Positions 47,600 through 59,316 of a stretch of 64,000 nucleotides of DNA are shown piece by piece. Every line of letters starts with the position of its first letter. Position 1 is the first letter of the stretch. The DNA is taken from positions 51,841,993-51,905,992 of the forward strand of contig OZ020267.1 in assembly GCA_963971225.1 (NCBI GenBank), written 5' to 3'. The notes beneath the pieces were generated by a model. It saw only the letters and a list, made by a program, of their open reading frames with translations. It searched no databases and was not told the origin of the DNA. The position numbers and the translations under genes are program-made. The DNA comes from Melieria omissa. Lineage: Eukaryota; Arthropoda; Insecta; Diptera; Ulidiidae.

Positions 47600-50500
47600 T
47601 GGGGAAATCCCCTTTTCAATACTAAATGAACATTAAACATTTTCAATTGCGACTTTTCGCATTTTTCATTGCCATCACCGCATAACTTCATCGATTCTTA
47701 TAAAATAAGATTTCTACGAATTACTCGATGCCTGTAGTCGTGGTGCATGTTTTTAGCGCAAACATTGCTTTCCAATTGAACATTGTTTCATTTCAAGTTG
47801 CTTGCATTTGGCAATTTGAGTAATTCAATTTAATATTTTATTTGCATGAAAACCCTTGCCGCCGCTCCTTGTTCGGCGCACATTGAAAAAATTCAATTCT
47901 TTTTAATCTTTTTTTAAACACATTTTAATACACACAAAACGCCAACAGATACAGGCACAGAAAAACACACACACACACTCGGGCGCACTCATAGCGCGGT
48001 TGAACAGGCGAAATGCAGTGCACTTCATGGCTCGATGCATGCATTTTCAACAATTTATTTCAGTCGATTTTTTCTGGTTTTTCGCTGCTGCGCATTTACT
48101 AAAAACCGAAATTCTATTCCTGCTCATCGCTTCCCGCGGCAACCTGCCGCAGCGCTGCAGCCCACCCCAGCCACAGGCCCACCCCCACTGCCTCATTCAC
48201 TCGCCAGCTGGCTGCGCGCTACCCCCGCGCCGACTTGCTGTGAAATTGGCTTTTTTAATGCACCTCATCCCAATAACAATAATAACAACAACAGCAGCAT
48301 TGCAGCAAAAACAATAACAGCCGCCACACGAGCGATTTTCACTGCCCTCATCGCCATCGCCGCCGCTGCAGCCGCCGTTTTTGGTAATTTTTTTCGCTGC
48401 CGCCTTTTCAAAAATAAACTCTGATGCCGCCGCTGCCGATTTGTATAAACAACAAGTAGTTTTCCAAATTTTCGCAAATGCAAATCTAATGCCGAATATT
48501 ATAAATAATTTTTTATGTTTTTTACTTTTTGCCGCGGAAAAATTGGCGGCAGCGTTCTCCGCGCCCTGCGCACTGGCTGGCAATGCGCCGCAACAACAAT
48601 AACAACGACAGCGCGGCAGTGGGACGGTGCGGCGGTGTGGCGGTGTGGCGGCAGTGAACGGCGCGCAAAAAGCGCATCTATAAAAATTTTCCATTTTCCA
48701 TTCTCATTCGCATTCTCGGCTTTTTTCTTTCTTTCGATTTTTATTCTAGCGTCTAAAACGTCTAAAAATTGGCGGCACATGTTTTGATTTGCATCGCATG
48801 CCAAAAGTGCAGCAAACGCCAAGAGAGATGCGCTGCGTCGCACCACTCCACTTCGCTCCGCAGACGCCAGTATTGGCGGCAGCGATGGCTGCAGCTAAGC
48901 GGCTCCATCTGCGGTACGGCACGGCGCGGCGCGATGTGGCACGCGCAGCAAGTGCAGATATTAATTTTACACTTGGCCTTTAAAAATGCAAACGCAAACG
49001 CGCATTGCTGCGAGATAAAAGATGCTTTGCAGACATCGGCAAATGGGGCGTGTGTGCAGCATCGTCGGTTTGTGCAGAAGTTTTGTTTGGTTTCTATTTT
49101 TTTCGTTTGTTTTTTCGATATTGTGTGCATTGACGCGTTAGTAATTCCTCGATCTTTATACCAAACAAAAAATGCCCGCACAATTTCCTCTCTACTCCAA
49201 AGTACACGCAGCGAAAAGTAGCTTTCGTCCACCCTGTATCGTGCGGCGACCCTGTGAAACGCGCCGTGCCCATTGTTGTTGCTCTGTGTTTATCCTTTTC
49301 TTGTATTGCTCACTAATGTGCAAATGCACGTTGTCACCGCATTTCGACATCAATTTCGCGCTTTTACACCACCGCCACCGTCCCTCATCCTGCACTCTCT
49401 ACGTGGTCGCTCGACTCATGCTTGGCGCATTATCATTACTAACAATTAATTATGTTCATATTTAAAAATTTTCCGCAATGCGTTTTTGCGCCTTTTGGCA
49501 GTGCGTCTCAGCCGGCGCCCCACTCTGCCCCTCACACATCACTTCCATTTTCTGGCACTTTTGTTCGAGCGCATTTTTCACGAGACGCTGAAAATGCCCG
49601 CCACGGCAGATGTTCTTTATTTTTCACTTTTCGAAAGCGCTGCGTGTGTGCTGTTGTGGCTATTTTGTTAAAGTTTTTCCTGATGTATCAATTAGTTAAG
49701 TTAGTACAGCCAGCGCACTGACGTTAACAAAATTTGCCATACAGCCAAAGAAAAATGTTTAAACGTTCCAATGTTAAATTTTACTCAAACGCATTTTGCA
49801 TTGATTTGAATGCATGAATTCGGCTATTGACGTGAAAGGATTTGGTACATGGTTGACGGAGTTGCTTAGACTAAATCGGAGGCAACTCACTGTAATCAGC
49901 GGCTAAACCTGGTTGAAGAATTCAGTTGTACTTTGATTAAATTAAGAAAACGACAAAACAATTGCACACACATAGTATTTTAATGTCCGGAATTGGGTTG
50001 TAGAAGATTCCGCTTAGTAGAACATAAGTATATCCATAGCAAAGGATCGCCCTTAGAACATAAGTTACAAAAATTTGATCAAGAGAATGCGTCAGAGTAG
50101 ATACGAGGGAAATCGATAATTAGGCCGACTTTCAGATAGCTAAACATACTCGTAAATACGAAACGAAAAGGGATCTATTAGATGGTTTACTTTAGCCACT
50201 ACTGCAGCAGAATAGCAGGAAGTGATTTTAGGTTCTCCCAATTAAGCAAATCGATTCAATATAATTCATTGGAATCTTTATTAATCAAGATTCTAAGGAT
50301 TTGTCTCTTTTATTTGATACCCATATTGTTATTCTGCAATGCGCTCAATTTTTGAAATAATTCCTTGAAATAAACATGTCCTTGAAATTTCAAAGTCCTT
50401 TAAAACAAAATACTAACGTTAGAGAGAAAAACTAAAAACGCAGTTTTACTACATTTGGCCCCTAGTTTCGCGAGTATATAGATTTTTTCGTGTGTTTTGA

Positions 50501-51200
50501 AATTTTTTGATTTTTGTCGCACGGTGTTATAATCATTTATTTACCTAATCGATTGGACCCTTTAATGTATGATCAATTTATTTAAATAACTTTGCGTTTT
50601 TCTGCAAGCACCCGAAAATATCTTCAACTATTTGTTGCTTGGCATTGTTTTCTTTGTTTGCTAGCAACAATTGTACAAACATTTTTCGCTTGGGTGTGCG
50701 CTTTGTTACCAAGCAAACGTGCATTGTATTTATGCCAATTTGTTAAAGTTTTTGTGCGCTTTTTTCTGTGATGGAGCGCATCATAGTTTGTGCAGATTTT
50801 AAAAATAGTACACAACCAAAACAAGAAAAAAAAACACAAAAAGAAAACACAAAAAATTTGAGAATTTTAAGCAAATTTTCGCAATGCAATTGCAAGTTAA
50901 ATTGCTTAGCGGATATATCTACGCAGCAGCAGGCAGCGTGTGTGTTGGCCTGTGCTGGGTTGGCTGAGTTTCCTGATTCTTGCATTAATGGCAACCTTGA
51001 CTCGTGCACAGCTTTTTGGCCGCTGCTCTAAGTTTGGAGCGAATTTGCGGTTAACTTTTCCGGTAAACAAATGCAGAGAATGGTTTTCGGTGAAACAAAA
51101 TTGCCGGTGATTTGTGTTTGTGAAAATTTGCAAAATTAACACAAACAGCGTCATAAACGATTTACGACACACTGCCGCAGCGTCAAGCAGCATCGCACCA
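47600..51200. other. Upstream region of the proximal hb promoter
   Basis: No gene is supported. The 48000-49500 part is GC-richer with CAG/GCC triplet runs, and the long open frames on both strands there follow from that composition. It is a reasonable place for hb enhancers by position, but I see no clear cluster of TAATCC Bicoid-type sites. A diverged copy of the ACACCGTGCGACA repeat family lies at about 50430-50533. Confidence 0.4.
50430..50533 (-). repeat. Second member of the ACACCGTGCGACA repeat family (partial)
   Basis: On the minus strand it reads AACACCGTGCGACAAAAAT, then a stretch with GCGAAACTAGGGGCCAAATG and AAAACTGCG. This parallels the element at 59183-59316 (GTGAAACTAGAGACCAAACA, then ATACTGCG). 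The opposite terminal repeat is missing. Confidence 0.6.
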
Positions 51201-51207
51201 ACAGTTG

Positions 51208-51263
51208 CTACCTGTTGACGCTGACGCGAGTCCTTCTCACTCAGGTCGCCTGTCCATTACCTG
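51208..51263 (+). promoter_or_regulatory. Two Zelda/TAGteam-type motifs upstream of hb
   Basis: CTACCTG at 51208-51214 is the reverse complement of CAGGTAG, the strongest Zelda site in Drosophila. TTACCTG at 51257-51263 is the reverse complement of CAGGTAA, the next-best variant. They lie about 170 and 120 bp before the predicted start. In Drosophila, Zelda opens zygotically activated promoters such as hb P2. Binding here is inferred from motif match only. Confidence 0.6.
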
Positions 51264-51351
51264 CGATCACGCTGAATGGCTCGAGTTGACTTTGCCGCGA
51301 AACTGGAACAGCTACCGTGCGGCATTCGCGCTTCTGCCCCCATAACTTTGG

Positions 51352-51416
51352 TATTAAAGCGAGCGTCAGGACACGATCACGTCAGTTGACTTTCGAACGG
51401 AGCGCCGTACAGATCG
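51352..51416 (+). promoter_or_regulatory. Proximal (P2-like) hb core promoter: TATA, initiator, DPE
   Basis: TATTAAA at 51352-51358 is a TATA-like box at -32. TCAGTT at 51382-51387 is an arthropod initiator with A+1 at 51384. AGATCG at 51411-51416 begins exactly at +28 and fits the downstream promoter element RGWYV. Positions +18 to +29 match the MTE consensus at about 8 of 12 places. The correct spacing of three elements makes chance unlikely. Confidence 0.75.
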
Positions 51417-51575
51417 TCCACAAGCGGTTTTGAAAATAAATACACAAACTAAAAGCAACTGCGACGAGTGTGTAACCGATTTTCGTGAATTTGTTCAAGT
51501 GATTTGCAGAAAAGGTGTGTATTCCGGCAACATTTGTGTCCCGTTTGCGTACTGGCGCCATTTTTCTGGCCCGGA
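51384..51575 (+). other. hb: hb proximal leader exon (5' UTR, predicted)
   Basis: 192 nt from the predicted start to a strong donor (CCCGGA, then GTAAGTGA at 51576). Joined to 52546 it gives a 264-nt leader that contains no ATG before the hb start codon. That is consistent with a genuine 5' UTR. Confidence 0.65.
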
Positions 51576-52545
51576 GTAAGTGACAGCAGCTCGACGACCA
51601 ATCGCAGTGCGTTCCATTAAAAAAAGCGGCCATTTAAAAAACGCCACAAATCATAAAAAAGCACAATGGGGAAAATTCATTTTTTCCCGCATATCTGCCG
51701 CTCTCGAACTACCCCCGAGAACAAATCGGCTGCACCCTCCCCGTCCAACGGTTGTGCAGCGCGCACGGGGCCGCAGCAGCATTTCCACCATAAATAATGC
51801 GCTTATGTACTTAGCTACTTTGTATATAAGCAAACTCTCAAGGGTACTTTTTTCGAGGCACAAAGCGAAAAATACTCGTACTCCCCCTGCGCGCTCGCAA
51901 CAGCCATGGACAGAGCCACGAGCGCAGCCACTGCATGGGTGTGTGTGTTGCACACGCGAGCAAAAAATTGCAGTAAATTTCGATTTTTATTGCCATTTCG
52001 AAATGAGTTTTCATTTTTTCCGCTCCTCACTTTTCACAAGTTTTTACGCCAGCGTGCCGAGTGTGGACTGGGGTGGAGTGCAAACATTGTCAGGAGGAGG
52101 CAAACAGGACGCCGTTGACTGACGACAATGACAGAACGACAAAGACACAACGACAACAACAACGACGACAGCGGCAGCGGTGACAGCGACAACGACAGCA
52201 AAAACACGGACATGGACGACAGACATGGGCGCGAAGGGTGCAGTGCCCTCCCCCAACGCGCTGACAGCACGAACGAAACTGCACACATGAGGCAAATAGC
52301 ACTTAGGGGTGGTTGTGGAAACAGCACACGAAAAAAGACCAACAAGACAAAAAAACCAAAAATGTAAGCCAACAAAAATGAAAAAGAAAATAGAAAAAAT
52401 AAAATCAGCGCACGCGCACTGTGCGCGCCGCCAGTTAACTGTAAAAATTCGCTACTTGCTCGCTTCTGTTTTGACAGAATTTGTTGCGTTATTGATGTTA
52501 TTGCAACATTTAACCGACATTTTTCGTTTGTCTCTTTGATTCTAG
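51576..52545 (+). other. hb: hb 5' UTR intron (predicted)
   Basis: 970 nt from GTAAGT to a pyrimidine-rich acceptor (TTTGTCTCTTTGATTCTAG). It contains an ACGACAACAACAACGACGAC-type triplet tract near 52148. That makes long open frames on both strands, which I regard as composition artefacts. Confidence 0.6.
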
Positions 52546-52617
52546 TTTAATAACACAAAACACAACTCAACGCGCGAAAAAGCCCAAAGAACAGCGCAGC
52601 TCCACCTGGGCGGCAGA

Positions 52618-55185
52618 ATGCAAAACTGGGACACCATGCAGACGACCGCAAACTACGAGCAACACAACACCTGGTACAACAACATGTTTGCCACGCACAT
52701 CAAGACGGAGCCGGGCACGGACGAGCCGCCACCGCCGCCACAGCCGCAGCCACACCAAATGCCAACCACCTCGCAACTGGAGCACTACCTGAAGCAACAT
52801 CATCAGCATCAACAACAGTCGTCGCTGGTGCCCATGGACACCATGTCCGCCATGAGCACCATGACGCCGTCGCCCAGCAACGCGGACAGCATGCAGCACT
52901 TCTTCGACAGCAACATGCAGCAACAGCTGCTTCAGCAGCAGCAGTACCAGCAACAGTTCCAGCACGCGCAACAGGCCGCCGCTCAGAACCAACTCGCTAC
53001 CGCACACCTGCCGCTGGGCTTCAATCCGCTCACGCCGCCCGGCCTGCCCACGGCCGTGCTGCCGACCATGCCGCACTTCTACAATCCGTCGCACGCGGCC
53101 AGCATGCGCGCCGCTCCACAAACACCCAGTCCGCGACCACAAACAATGCTCGCCACTGCTCCCGTAGACGCCAGCGAGAAGCTACAATCGGCGCTGACGC
53201 CGCGCAACACGCCGCCCATGGACGTCACGCCGCCAAAGTCGCCCAAGCCGACAAGCTCTCTCACCACTACCGTTGCAGCTGCCGTAGTCGCTCCTACCAA
53301 TGCCAGGCCCTCACCGACGCCGTCCGCGGCGACCGAGAAGGACCACGAACTGCTGTCCAACGCCAGCGAGGACATGAAGTACCAGCGCGCCGAGTCCGAG
53401 GACGACGAGTCCATCCGCATGCCCATCTACAACTCGCACGGCAAGATGAAGAACTACAAGTGCAAGTCTTGCGGCATGGTGGCCATCACGAAGATCGCCT
53501 TCTGGGCGCACGCGCGCACCCACATGAAGCCCGAGAAGATACTGCAGTGCCCCAAGTGCCCGTTTGTCACCGAGCTGAAGCACCACCTCGAGTACCACAT
53601 TCGCAAGCACAAGAACCTCAAGCCATTCCAGTGCGACAAGTGCTCGTACACGTGCGTGAACAAATCGATGCTCAACTCGCACCGCAAGTCGCACTCGTCC
53701 GTGTACCAGTACCGCTGCTCGGACTGCGACTACGCCACCAAGTACTGCCACTCGTTCAAGCTGCACCTGCGCAAGTACGAGCACCAGCCCGGCCTTGTGC
53801 TGGACGAGGAGGGCCTGCCCAATCCGTCGGTGGTGATCGATGTCTATGGCACGCGGCGCGGCCCCAAAACGAAGTCAACGTCAAACGCCAACAAGCGTAG
53901 CCACAGCGGCAATGGCCAGTCCGCGGAGCGACGCAGCGCCTCGAGCCACAACAAGCCCAAGCCCAGAGAGCGCAAAATGTCCACGTCGCAGCTGTCGGCC
54001 GCCCTGCAGAGCTTCGCCCAGCACCAGCTGCCCTCGTCGCCAGCAAAGAGCACCAGCTCGACGGCCTCAGAGTTTACGTCCAAAATGACGCTACAGCACC
54101 AGCAACAGCTCAAGCAGGAGCAGCACCAGCAACAGCAACAAAAGCAACAGCAGCAGCAGCAGCAGCAAAATCACCAACCCACTGTCGCTGTCGCCGCGCC
54201 CGCTAACCCGTCCTCGATGCCCAACTTGCTGCCGCCGCTGGCGTCGATCCTGCAGCAGAACCGCAACATGGCCTTCTTCCCATACTGGAACCTCAATTTG
54301 CAAATGCTGGCCGCGCAGCAGCAGGCCGTGCTGGCACAGTTATCGCCGCGCGTGCGTGACACCGTCATGCAGCAGCTACAGATGCAGCAACAACACGCCG
54401 AACGGGAGAGCCCTGACTCGTTGCATGGATGGAACGAGGACGACGACGACGACGACTGTGAGCGCAGATCCGTCGACTCGGCCATGGACCTATCGCAGGG
54501 CACACCCTCAAAGGAGGACCAGCCGCCACAACAACACCACCACAACACCCCGCCCACGGTTGCCATGAATCTGAAGCTGCAGGACGAGAGCAACGAGACG
54601 CCGCTGAACGGCAAAAACGGCGCCTCACGCCGCAAGGGACGTGTGCTCAAGCTGGACGCGCTACTCCAAGTCAAGTCGGCCTCCCAGTCGCCGGAGCAAA
54701 TTAAGGAGCTCTCAGCACTCATAGCTGCAACCAATGGCGGCGATGCTTCACACCGCAACGCTTCGTCACCCGCCACTGCTGCTGCCGATTTGCCGTTGGC
54801 CAAAATCCACGGTGGACACTCTGCTGAGACGGAGGCGGAGGGCGACGAGTCCATGGAGGCAAGCGACAATACCACAAACGCCGTTGTGGCTGTCAATAAC
54901 GCTTCGCCCGGACACACCACAACCTCGGCCGACATCAGTGCCAGCTCGGCGGCGTCGTCATCGGGCAACAGTTCCAACTCCAGCACCAACACGAACGGCT
55001 TCCGGCCAGTGCGCGCCCTGTACGAGTGCAAGTACTGTGATATCTTCTTCAAGGACACTGTACTCTACACTATCCACATGGGCTATCACAGCTGCGATGA
55101 CGTGTTCAAGTGCAACATGTGCGGCGAAAAGTGTGACGGCCCCGTCGGACTCTTCGTGCACATGGCACGCAATGCGCATTCGTAA
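52618..55185 (+). CDS. hb: Hunchback, gap-gene zinc-finger transcription factor
   Basis: A single uninterrupted coding exon of 855 residues starts at ATG 52618 ([20 protein letters not shown], as in Drosophila Hb) and ends at TAA. Four C2H2 fingers lie at about residues 280-389: [60 protein letters not shown] and [20 protein letters not shown]. They bind A/T-rich DNA. Two C-terminal fingers at about 802-854 ([20 protein letters not shown] and [20 protein letters not shown]) form the Ikaros-like dimerisation and repression module. Other conserved blocks are [14 protein letters not shown] before finger 1, [12 protein letters not shown] after finger 4, [20 protein letters not shown] and [18 protein letters not shown]. 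Polyglutamine tracts lie at about 100-125 and 490-520, and an acidic DDDDDD run near 610. The Drosophila protein is 758 residues; the extra length is in low-complexity linkers. It patterns the anterior embryo and acts in neuroblast timing. Identification is secure. Confidence 0.99.
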   Translation: MQNWDTMQTTANYEQHNTWYNNMFATHIKTEPGTDEPPPPPQPQPHQMPTTSQLEHYLKQHHQHQQQSSLVPMDTMSAMSTMTPSPSNADSMQHFFDSNMQQQLLQQQQYQQQFQHAQQAAAQNQLATAHLPLGFNPLTPPGLPTAVLPTMPHFYNPSHAASMRAAPQTPSPRPQTMLATAPVDASEKLQSALTPRNTPPMDVTPPKSPKPTSSLTTTVAAAVVAPTNARPSPTPSAATEKDHELLSNASEDMKYQRAESEDDESIRMPIYNSHGKMKNYKCKSCGMVAITKIAFWAHARTHMKPEKILQCPKCPFVTELKHHLEYHIRKHKNLKPFQCDKCSYTCVNKSMLNSHRKSHSSVYQYRCSDCDYATKYCHSFKLHLRKYEHQPGLVLDEEGLPNPSVVIDVYGTRRGPKTKSTSNANKRSHSGNGQSAERRSASSHNKPKPRERKMSTSQLSAALQSFAQHQLPSSPAKSTSSTASEFTSKMTLQHQQQLKQEQHQQQQQKQQQQQQQQNHQPTVAVAAPANPSSMPNLLPPLASILQQNRNMAFFPYWNLNLQMLAAQQQAVLAQLSPRVRDTVMQQLQMQQQHAERESPDSLHGWNEDDDDDDCERRSVDSAMDLSQGTPSKEDQPPQQHHHNTPPTVAMNLKLQDESNETPLNGKNGASRRKGRVLKLDALLQVKSASQSPEQIKELSALIAATNGGDASHRNASSPATAAADLPLAKIHGGHSAETEAEGDESMEASDNTTNAVVAVNNASPGHTTTSADISASSAASSSGNSSNSSTNTNGFRPVRALYECKYCDIFFKDTVLYTIHMGYHSCDDVFKCNMCGEKCDGPVGLFVHMARNAHS

Positions 55186-55910
55186 GAGGGTCTTTTGCAA
55201 GCCCCTCACTTCTTAATGATGTCCTCACCTTCGACGTGCATGTATCTCCGCAAGTGGGTTCTCCTATTGCAATCGTCTGAAATTTAGTACCAAAATGTGT
55301 ATATAGTAATTTAGCATGAGCCGTTAGAGAGATTTGTAAATAAATTCACACATGTAGTGTAAGACGTTAAGTATTTGCAATCACTGTTTGCAATCGCAGT
55401 TGGTCAAAGTGAATCATCGTTTAACAATTCTGGGCATTGATAAATGCTAACCTCAATATTGTATTTTTATATACAAACTATAGTTTATATTTATATGTAA
55501 AATTAAGAGATATGTGAAGCAAAACAAACAAACTCGAGATACTTCAATTCGGATTAGCTAAGGAGACCAGGGAAGGTTTAAAATGGTTTAATCTAATTAG
55601 TCTAAGTTCTGTGTACAATAGAGAAACGGCAATTGTTGAACGAAATCCCAAATTGACGCCAAATTGAATTTGCCAAACAAACGAATCCGGTTTGAGTCTC
55701 TGACTTCTGGTGAAATTGTGTTATTGTTAACATTCGCATTAAGATGTTGTATCGACAAGTGAAGCTAATTTATTTTTCTAATTTTTAAGCAATTATTTTT
55801 ATCGAAATCCAATGTTCTGTCATAGTGTGTTGATAGTTTAAAGTCGAACGCAATTTGTAAGCGCGCAAAAACTCCCGAAATAAATACATAAATCTTTTTA
55901 GATGGAAACA
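55186..55910 (+). other. hb: hb 3' UTR (predicted)
   Basis: AT-rich sequence after the stop. Polyadenylation signals AATAAA occur at about 55340 and, more convincingly, at 55879-55884, followed by T-rich DNA. The end is therefore placed near 55910. It contains two Pumilio-type motifs, annotated separately, and an ATTGTA box at 55458-55463. No open frame of note. Confidence 0.6.
55298..55342 (+). promoter_or_regulatory. Two Pumilio recognition motifs in the hb 3' UTR
   Basis: TGTATATA at 55298-55305 and TGTAAATA at 55335-55342 both match the Pumilio consensus UGUANAUA and lie 29 bp apart, 110-160 nt after the stop. In Drosophila the hb mRNA is repressed posteriorly by Pumilio, Nanos and Brat through two such sites (Nanos response elements). 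The spacing and position suggest conserved control. The full Drosophila-type GTTGT...ATTGTA pair is not visible around them. Confidence 0.55.
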
Positions 55911-58900
55911 AAAACATTTTCTTGACTTTTTATTTCTTTATGATTTTTTTTATTATATTTTTTCTATCTAAAACATTTTAGCATTCTGTATTCATTTTAG
56001 TATCGCAGTGTTAATATTAACAAAAAACATTAATGTAATTGTTTAAAAAAATTCACGGGATTGCGGTGTTTGTGAAAAACTATACTTAACAAAAACATCT
56101 GCGTTTCCATTCAAAAAGATTCGATTACAATTTGGTAAACTCTGTGATGTGTTAATTTATTCAAATAAAACAAAACCAAAATAACAACAAGAAATTTCTA
56201 GTAATCGATTTTTCTAAAAGTGGAGAAGATGATAGACTTTTAAGTAAACGACAATATTTTTGGAAAAGTACAAATTATGCAAATACTTTCTATGCATTTC
56301 TTCGGTTAACGAAACAAAGAAATCAAATCTTGTTCAAGGACTTTCTGAGCAACAAATCAAAATTGATAATCCTCTAAGTCAGTACGTAAGAATATTGAAT
56401 AAAATTCGTTTTGAATATACATAGATCGACTTTTAAAATATGACACTAAGAATAGCACTCGTAGGAAATATTAGATGACAAGTTCAAGTGTAACTTATGG
56501 AAAATATTGAATAAAGATTATTGTATAAGAAGAAGAAATAAAGTGAATATTATAGAAATTATTGAATTAAATTTTCATTAAGTAGAAAGTAGTGATGAGG
56601 GAGGTTTTGCGGCTTACCGTTAAGCCATAACCAACTCTTCAGTCTGTCAATATTTTTGAAAATTTGGCATATTTTATAAAAGAACTTACGCAAGGGCGGG
56701 GACTGGATTTCGATTTGGAAACTTTTTATCTATATTACAATATTTTTGCAAGTTTTCAAAACAACATTTCAGTTCATTTTACAAATTAAAAAGTAAATTA
56801 AAGAATACAAATTCGCAAACATTCTTATGTTTCTTTTTATAGAAAAAGTTTCAACATATTAATTATGGTTTTCGTGGAAAGATTTCTTACGTTGCGAGTT
56901 TTTGCGTCCTGCGTATCCTGATATGACCAAAGCTTCCAAACACTGCACTGCCCAGGAGAATACCGGATGGTTGATAACATTAGTTGAGAAAGAAAGTCTC
57001 AGGAAGGTCTCAGAGACCCATGTGAGCGCTTTCATGTATCCGAATCTCACTTTCGCTTACAACAACTTCTCTTATAAAAATCAGTGCAACTTTCGGATGA
57101 AGTTTAGCTGATCTAATAGTTTAGTTTCTGTTGTGTTGCTTAGGTTAGACAGAAATTTAGAAACCAAAAACGGCCTATTCGTTTTTGTATATCGCCCCTT
57201 TTTCTTCTTCATTACCGCAGTTTCTATAGACTTCGTTAAATAAACGGTGCCATTTTACATACAAAGATCCTATCACACATTGCACTGTGAGGATCCAAAT
57301 GAGCAGCTTGATAGAACTACAACTCATCTTGTCTTCTTCATGAATATCCTCGTTCCCAAATTGAACTGAATTTTTTATTGTGTCTGAGTTTGTTCTATAA
57401 AAACTCAAAGCAGCTTCCGGCATGGCATATTCGAAGTTTCTGTAACTCACAAAACTCCTATTTAAAATTACATTTTTATGTGCTACAGTCCCCCACAATA
57501 TCTGAGTATATAAAATACTCGCACATAAACGAAACGTTGCCAGGACCAATCACCACACCGATTCACGATTCCGTTCTGGTCTATTTATATTTAATCTCTC
57601 ATGTGGGCGTTGAGGTGGAAATACCCACGCGCCAGCCGCCTAACGCGGTCCTCTTAAATGCAAAGCAGCCAGCGCGTTTCCCTAATCCAATCGCATTGAT
57701 TCATTCATACAAAACAACAACAACCTCAAGCGTATGCGGTTGCCGCACAAAGGGAAACACATTTTCCGATTTACTCTCAGCCAATGCTTTGTATGGGAAC
57801 AGAGCACAGCTAAAACAACAACGACAATGCCACGTAGAAAGAAATCAGAATGCATAAATAAATAGAGTCTTGAAGATGCCATAGAAGTGTGCTCAGCGCA
57901 TGCGCATTGCCCGCTGCACTTCCGTTTTGCCGCAAGTCATGCTTTCTGAACGGTTGGGTAAGAGTGGCACAGCACAAAACCACCTCCTTCCATCGACTCT
58001 GCGTAATTCGGGGCGTTTCCGCTGCGCATGCGTGCCATTCCCTGTATGAATTCCATAAGTATTTGATCGATCCTGCGCCTCTGTCAAAAAGCGTTTAACA
58101 ATTTTCCGTGTTTTCATGCATTCGTAACATTCAATTCAAATGTTTTTTGCATTTTCTTGCGTGTGCGTGTGTGTGTGCAAACATCGCGCCAACAGTTGCC
58201 GGTTCTTGTGTCATTCCTTTGGAAAACACTCGCATGAGGGTGTTGCTGTTGCTGCTCACCAAAAGTGTTTGTTTTGTCAAAAGTCCCCCGTATGGAGTTC
58301 GCCGCGCTGTGTGTTGCGGTTGCGCAGGCGCACAAATTGTTTCGGCAGCCCGCACTTGGTGGCATCTGTGTGTGTGTGTGAGTGTGTGCGGGTAAATGTT
58401 AGATTCATCACGCACGATTAGCAAATGATGGAGCAGTTTTTCATTATTAAATGCATCTTTTTCTTTCTCCTGTTTACGAGTTCAATTTTCAATTAAAAAT
58501 TTTGTAGAAAACGTCTATAAATCATGCAACATTTCTTTTCAGCTGTGCATTATGGCGCGATGTTGACACTCGGCATCCGTCACAGCATATGTACGCATGT
58601 CAAACGCATGGTCGAAGTTTTTTGCTATTCCTGTTTACATTTCATGATGGCGAGACGTTTTAGCAAATTTAATTTTAATTCGTTTACATTTAGTGACATT
58701 TTCAGCAGTCAATGAAGAAAATGTAAGGAGAGGATATGTGTGGGGGGGATTGTGTGGCTCGAAGCAAAAAAAACGAAGCAAAAACCAATTAAGAATTTTT
58801 TCAAAGGACAAGCGAATTTTGCTGCAAATAGTTTTGCTAAATTTATATCTTTAGGTTCGATGTGAAAAATAAGTAGTGGATGCATCGTTTGATACAACGG

Positions 58901-59182
58901 TTGCGGCGTCTACGGCGAATCGTATCACCTACCAGGTCAAGTAATACTTTTAGTCAGAAATTGTTGCTGCCAGAGGAAAGAGTCAGATCCTTGCCAACGT
59001 GCAGGATAACTGAGTTGCTATTTTTTCTACAAGCCCGGCAGCATTTAAAGCACTTCTAAGTACATCTTTCCCTCTTAGTCTTCAGTCAAAATAGTTTATC
59101 CTTTTGCTATTTTCCTTTCGTAATAAATAAAATATATAATAATAAAAATAAAAAATGTGAAATATATAATAATAAATATAAC

Positions 59183-59316
59183 ACCGTGCGACAAAAATGG
59201 ACAAATTTTTTCACACTGGAAAAAAATCCATATGGGCGTGAAACTAGAGACCAAACATAATAATACTGCGTATTATGAATTTATTCCAGTGTGAAAAATG
59301 CTGTCGCACGGTGTAA
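59183..59316 (+). mobile_element. Small inverted-repeat element (ACACCGTGCGACA ends)
   Basis: ACACCGTGCGACA on the left and TGTCGCACGGTGT on the right form perfect 13-bp inverted ends, with inner matches AAATTTTTTCACACTGGAA and TTCCAGTGTGAAAAA. The element is about 134 bp in AT-rich, TA-repetitive DNA, so the target duplication cannot be fixed. A related partial copy is at 50430-50533 on the other strand. Confidence 0.7.

Noticed and set aside
41643..51350. Cluster of Bicoid sites (TAATCC/GGATTA) as in Drosophila hb
   Set aside because: Only isolated matches were found (for example TAATCC at about 41796), no cluster near the proximal promoter.
52128..52367. 79-codon Asp/Asn-rich frame before hb
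   Set aside because: Falls inside the predicted 5' UTR intron and is a translated ACGACAACA tract.
52567..54303. Several other long frames on both strands within hb
   Set aside because: Shadows of the hb reading frame in CAG/GCC-rich DNA.
54171..55058. 295-codon open frame on the strand opposite hb
   Set aside because: It mirrors the GC3-rich hb codons and low-complexity repeats. It has no domains and would overlap essential coding sequence.
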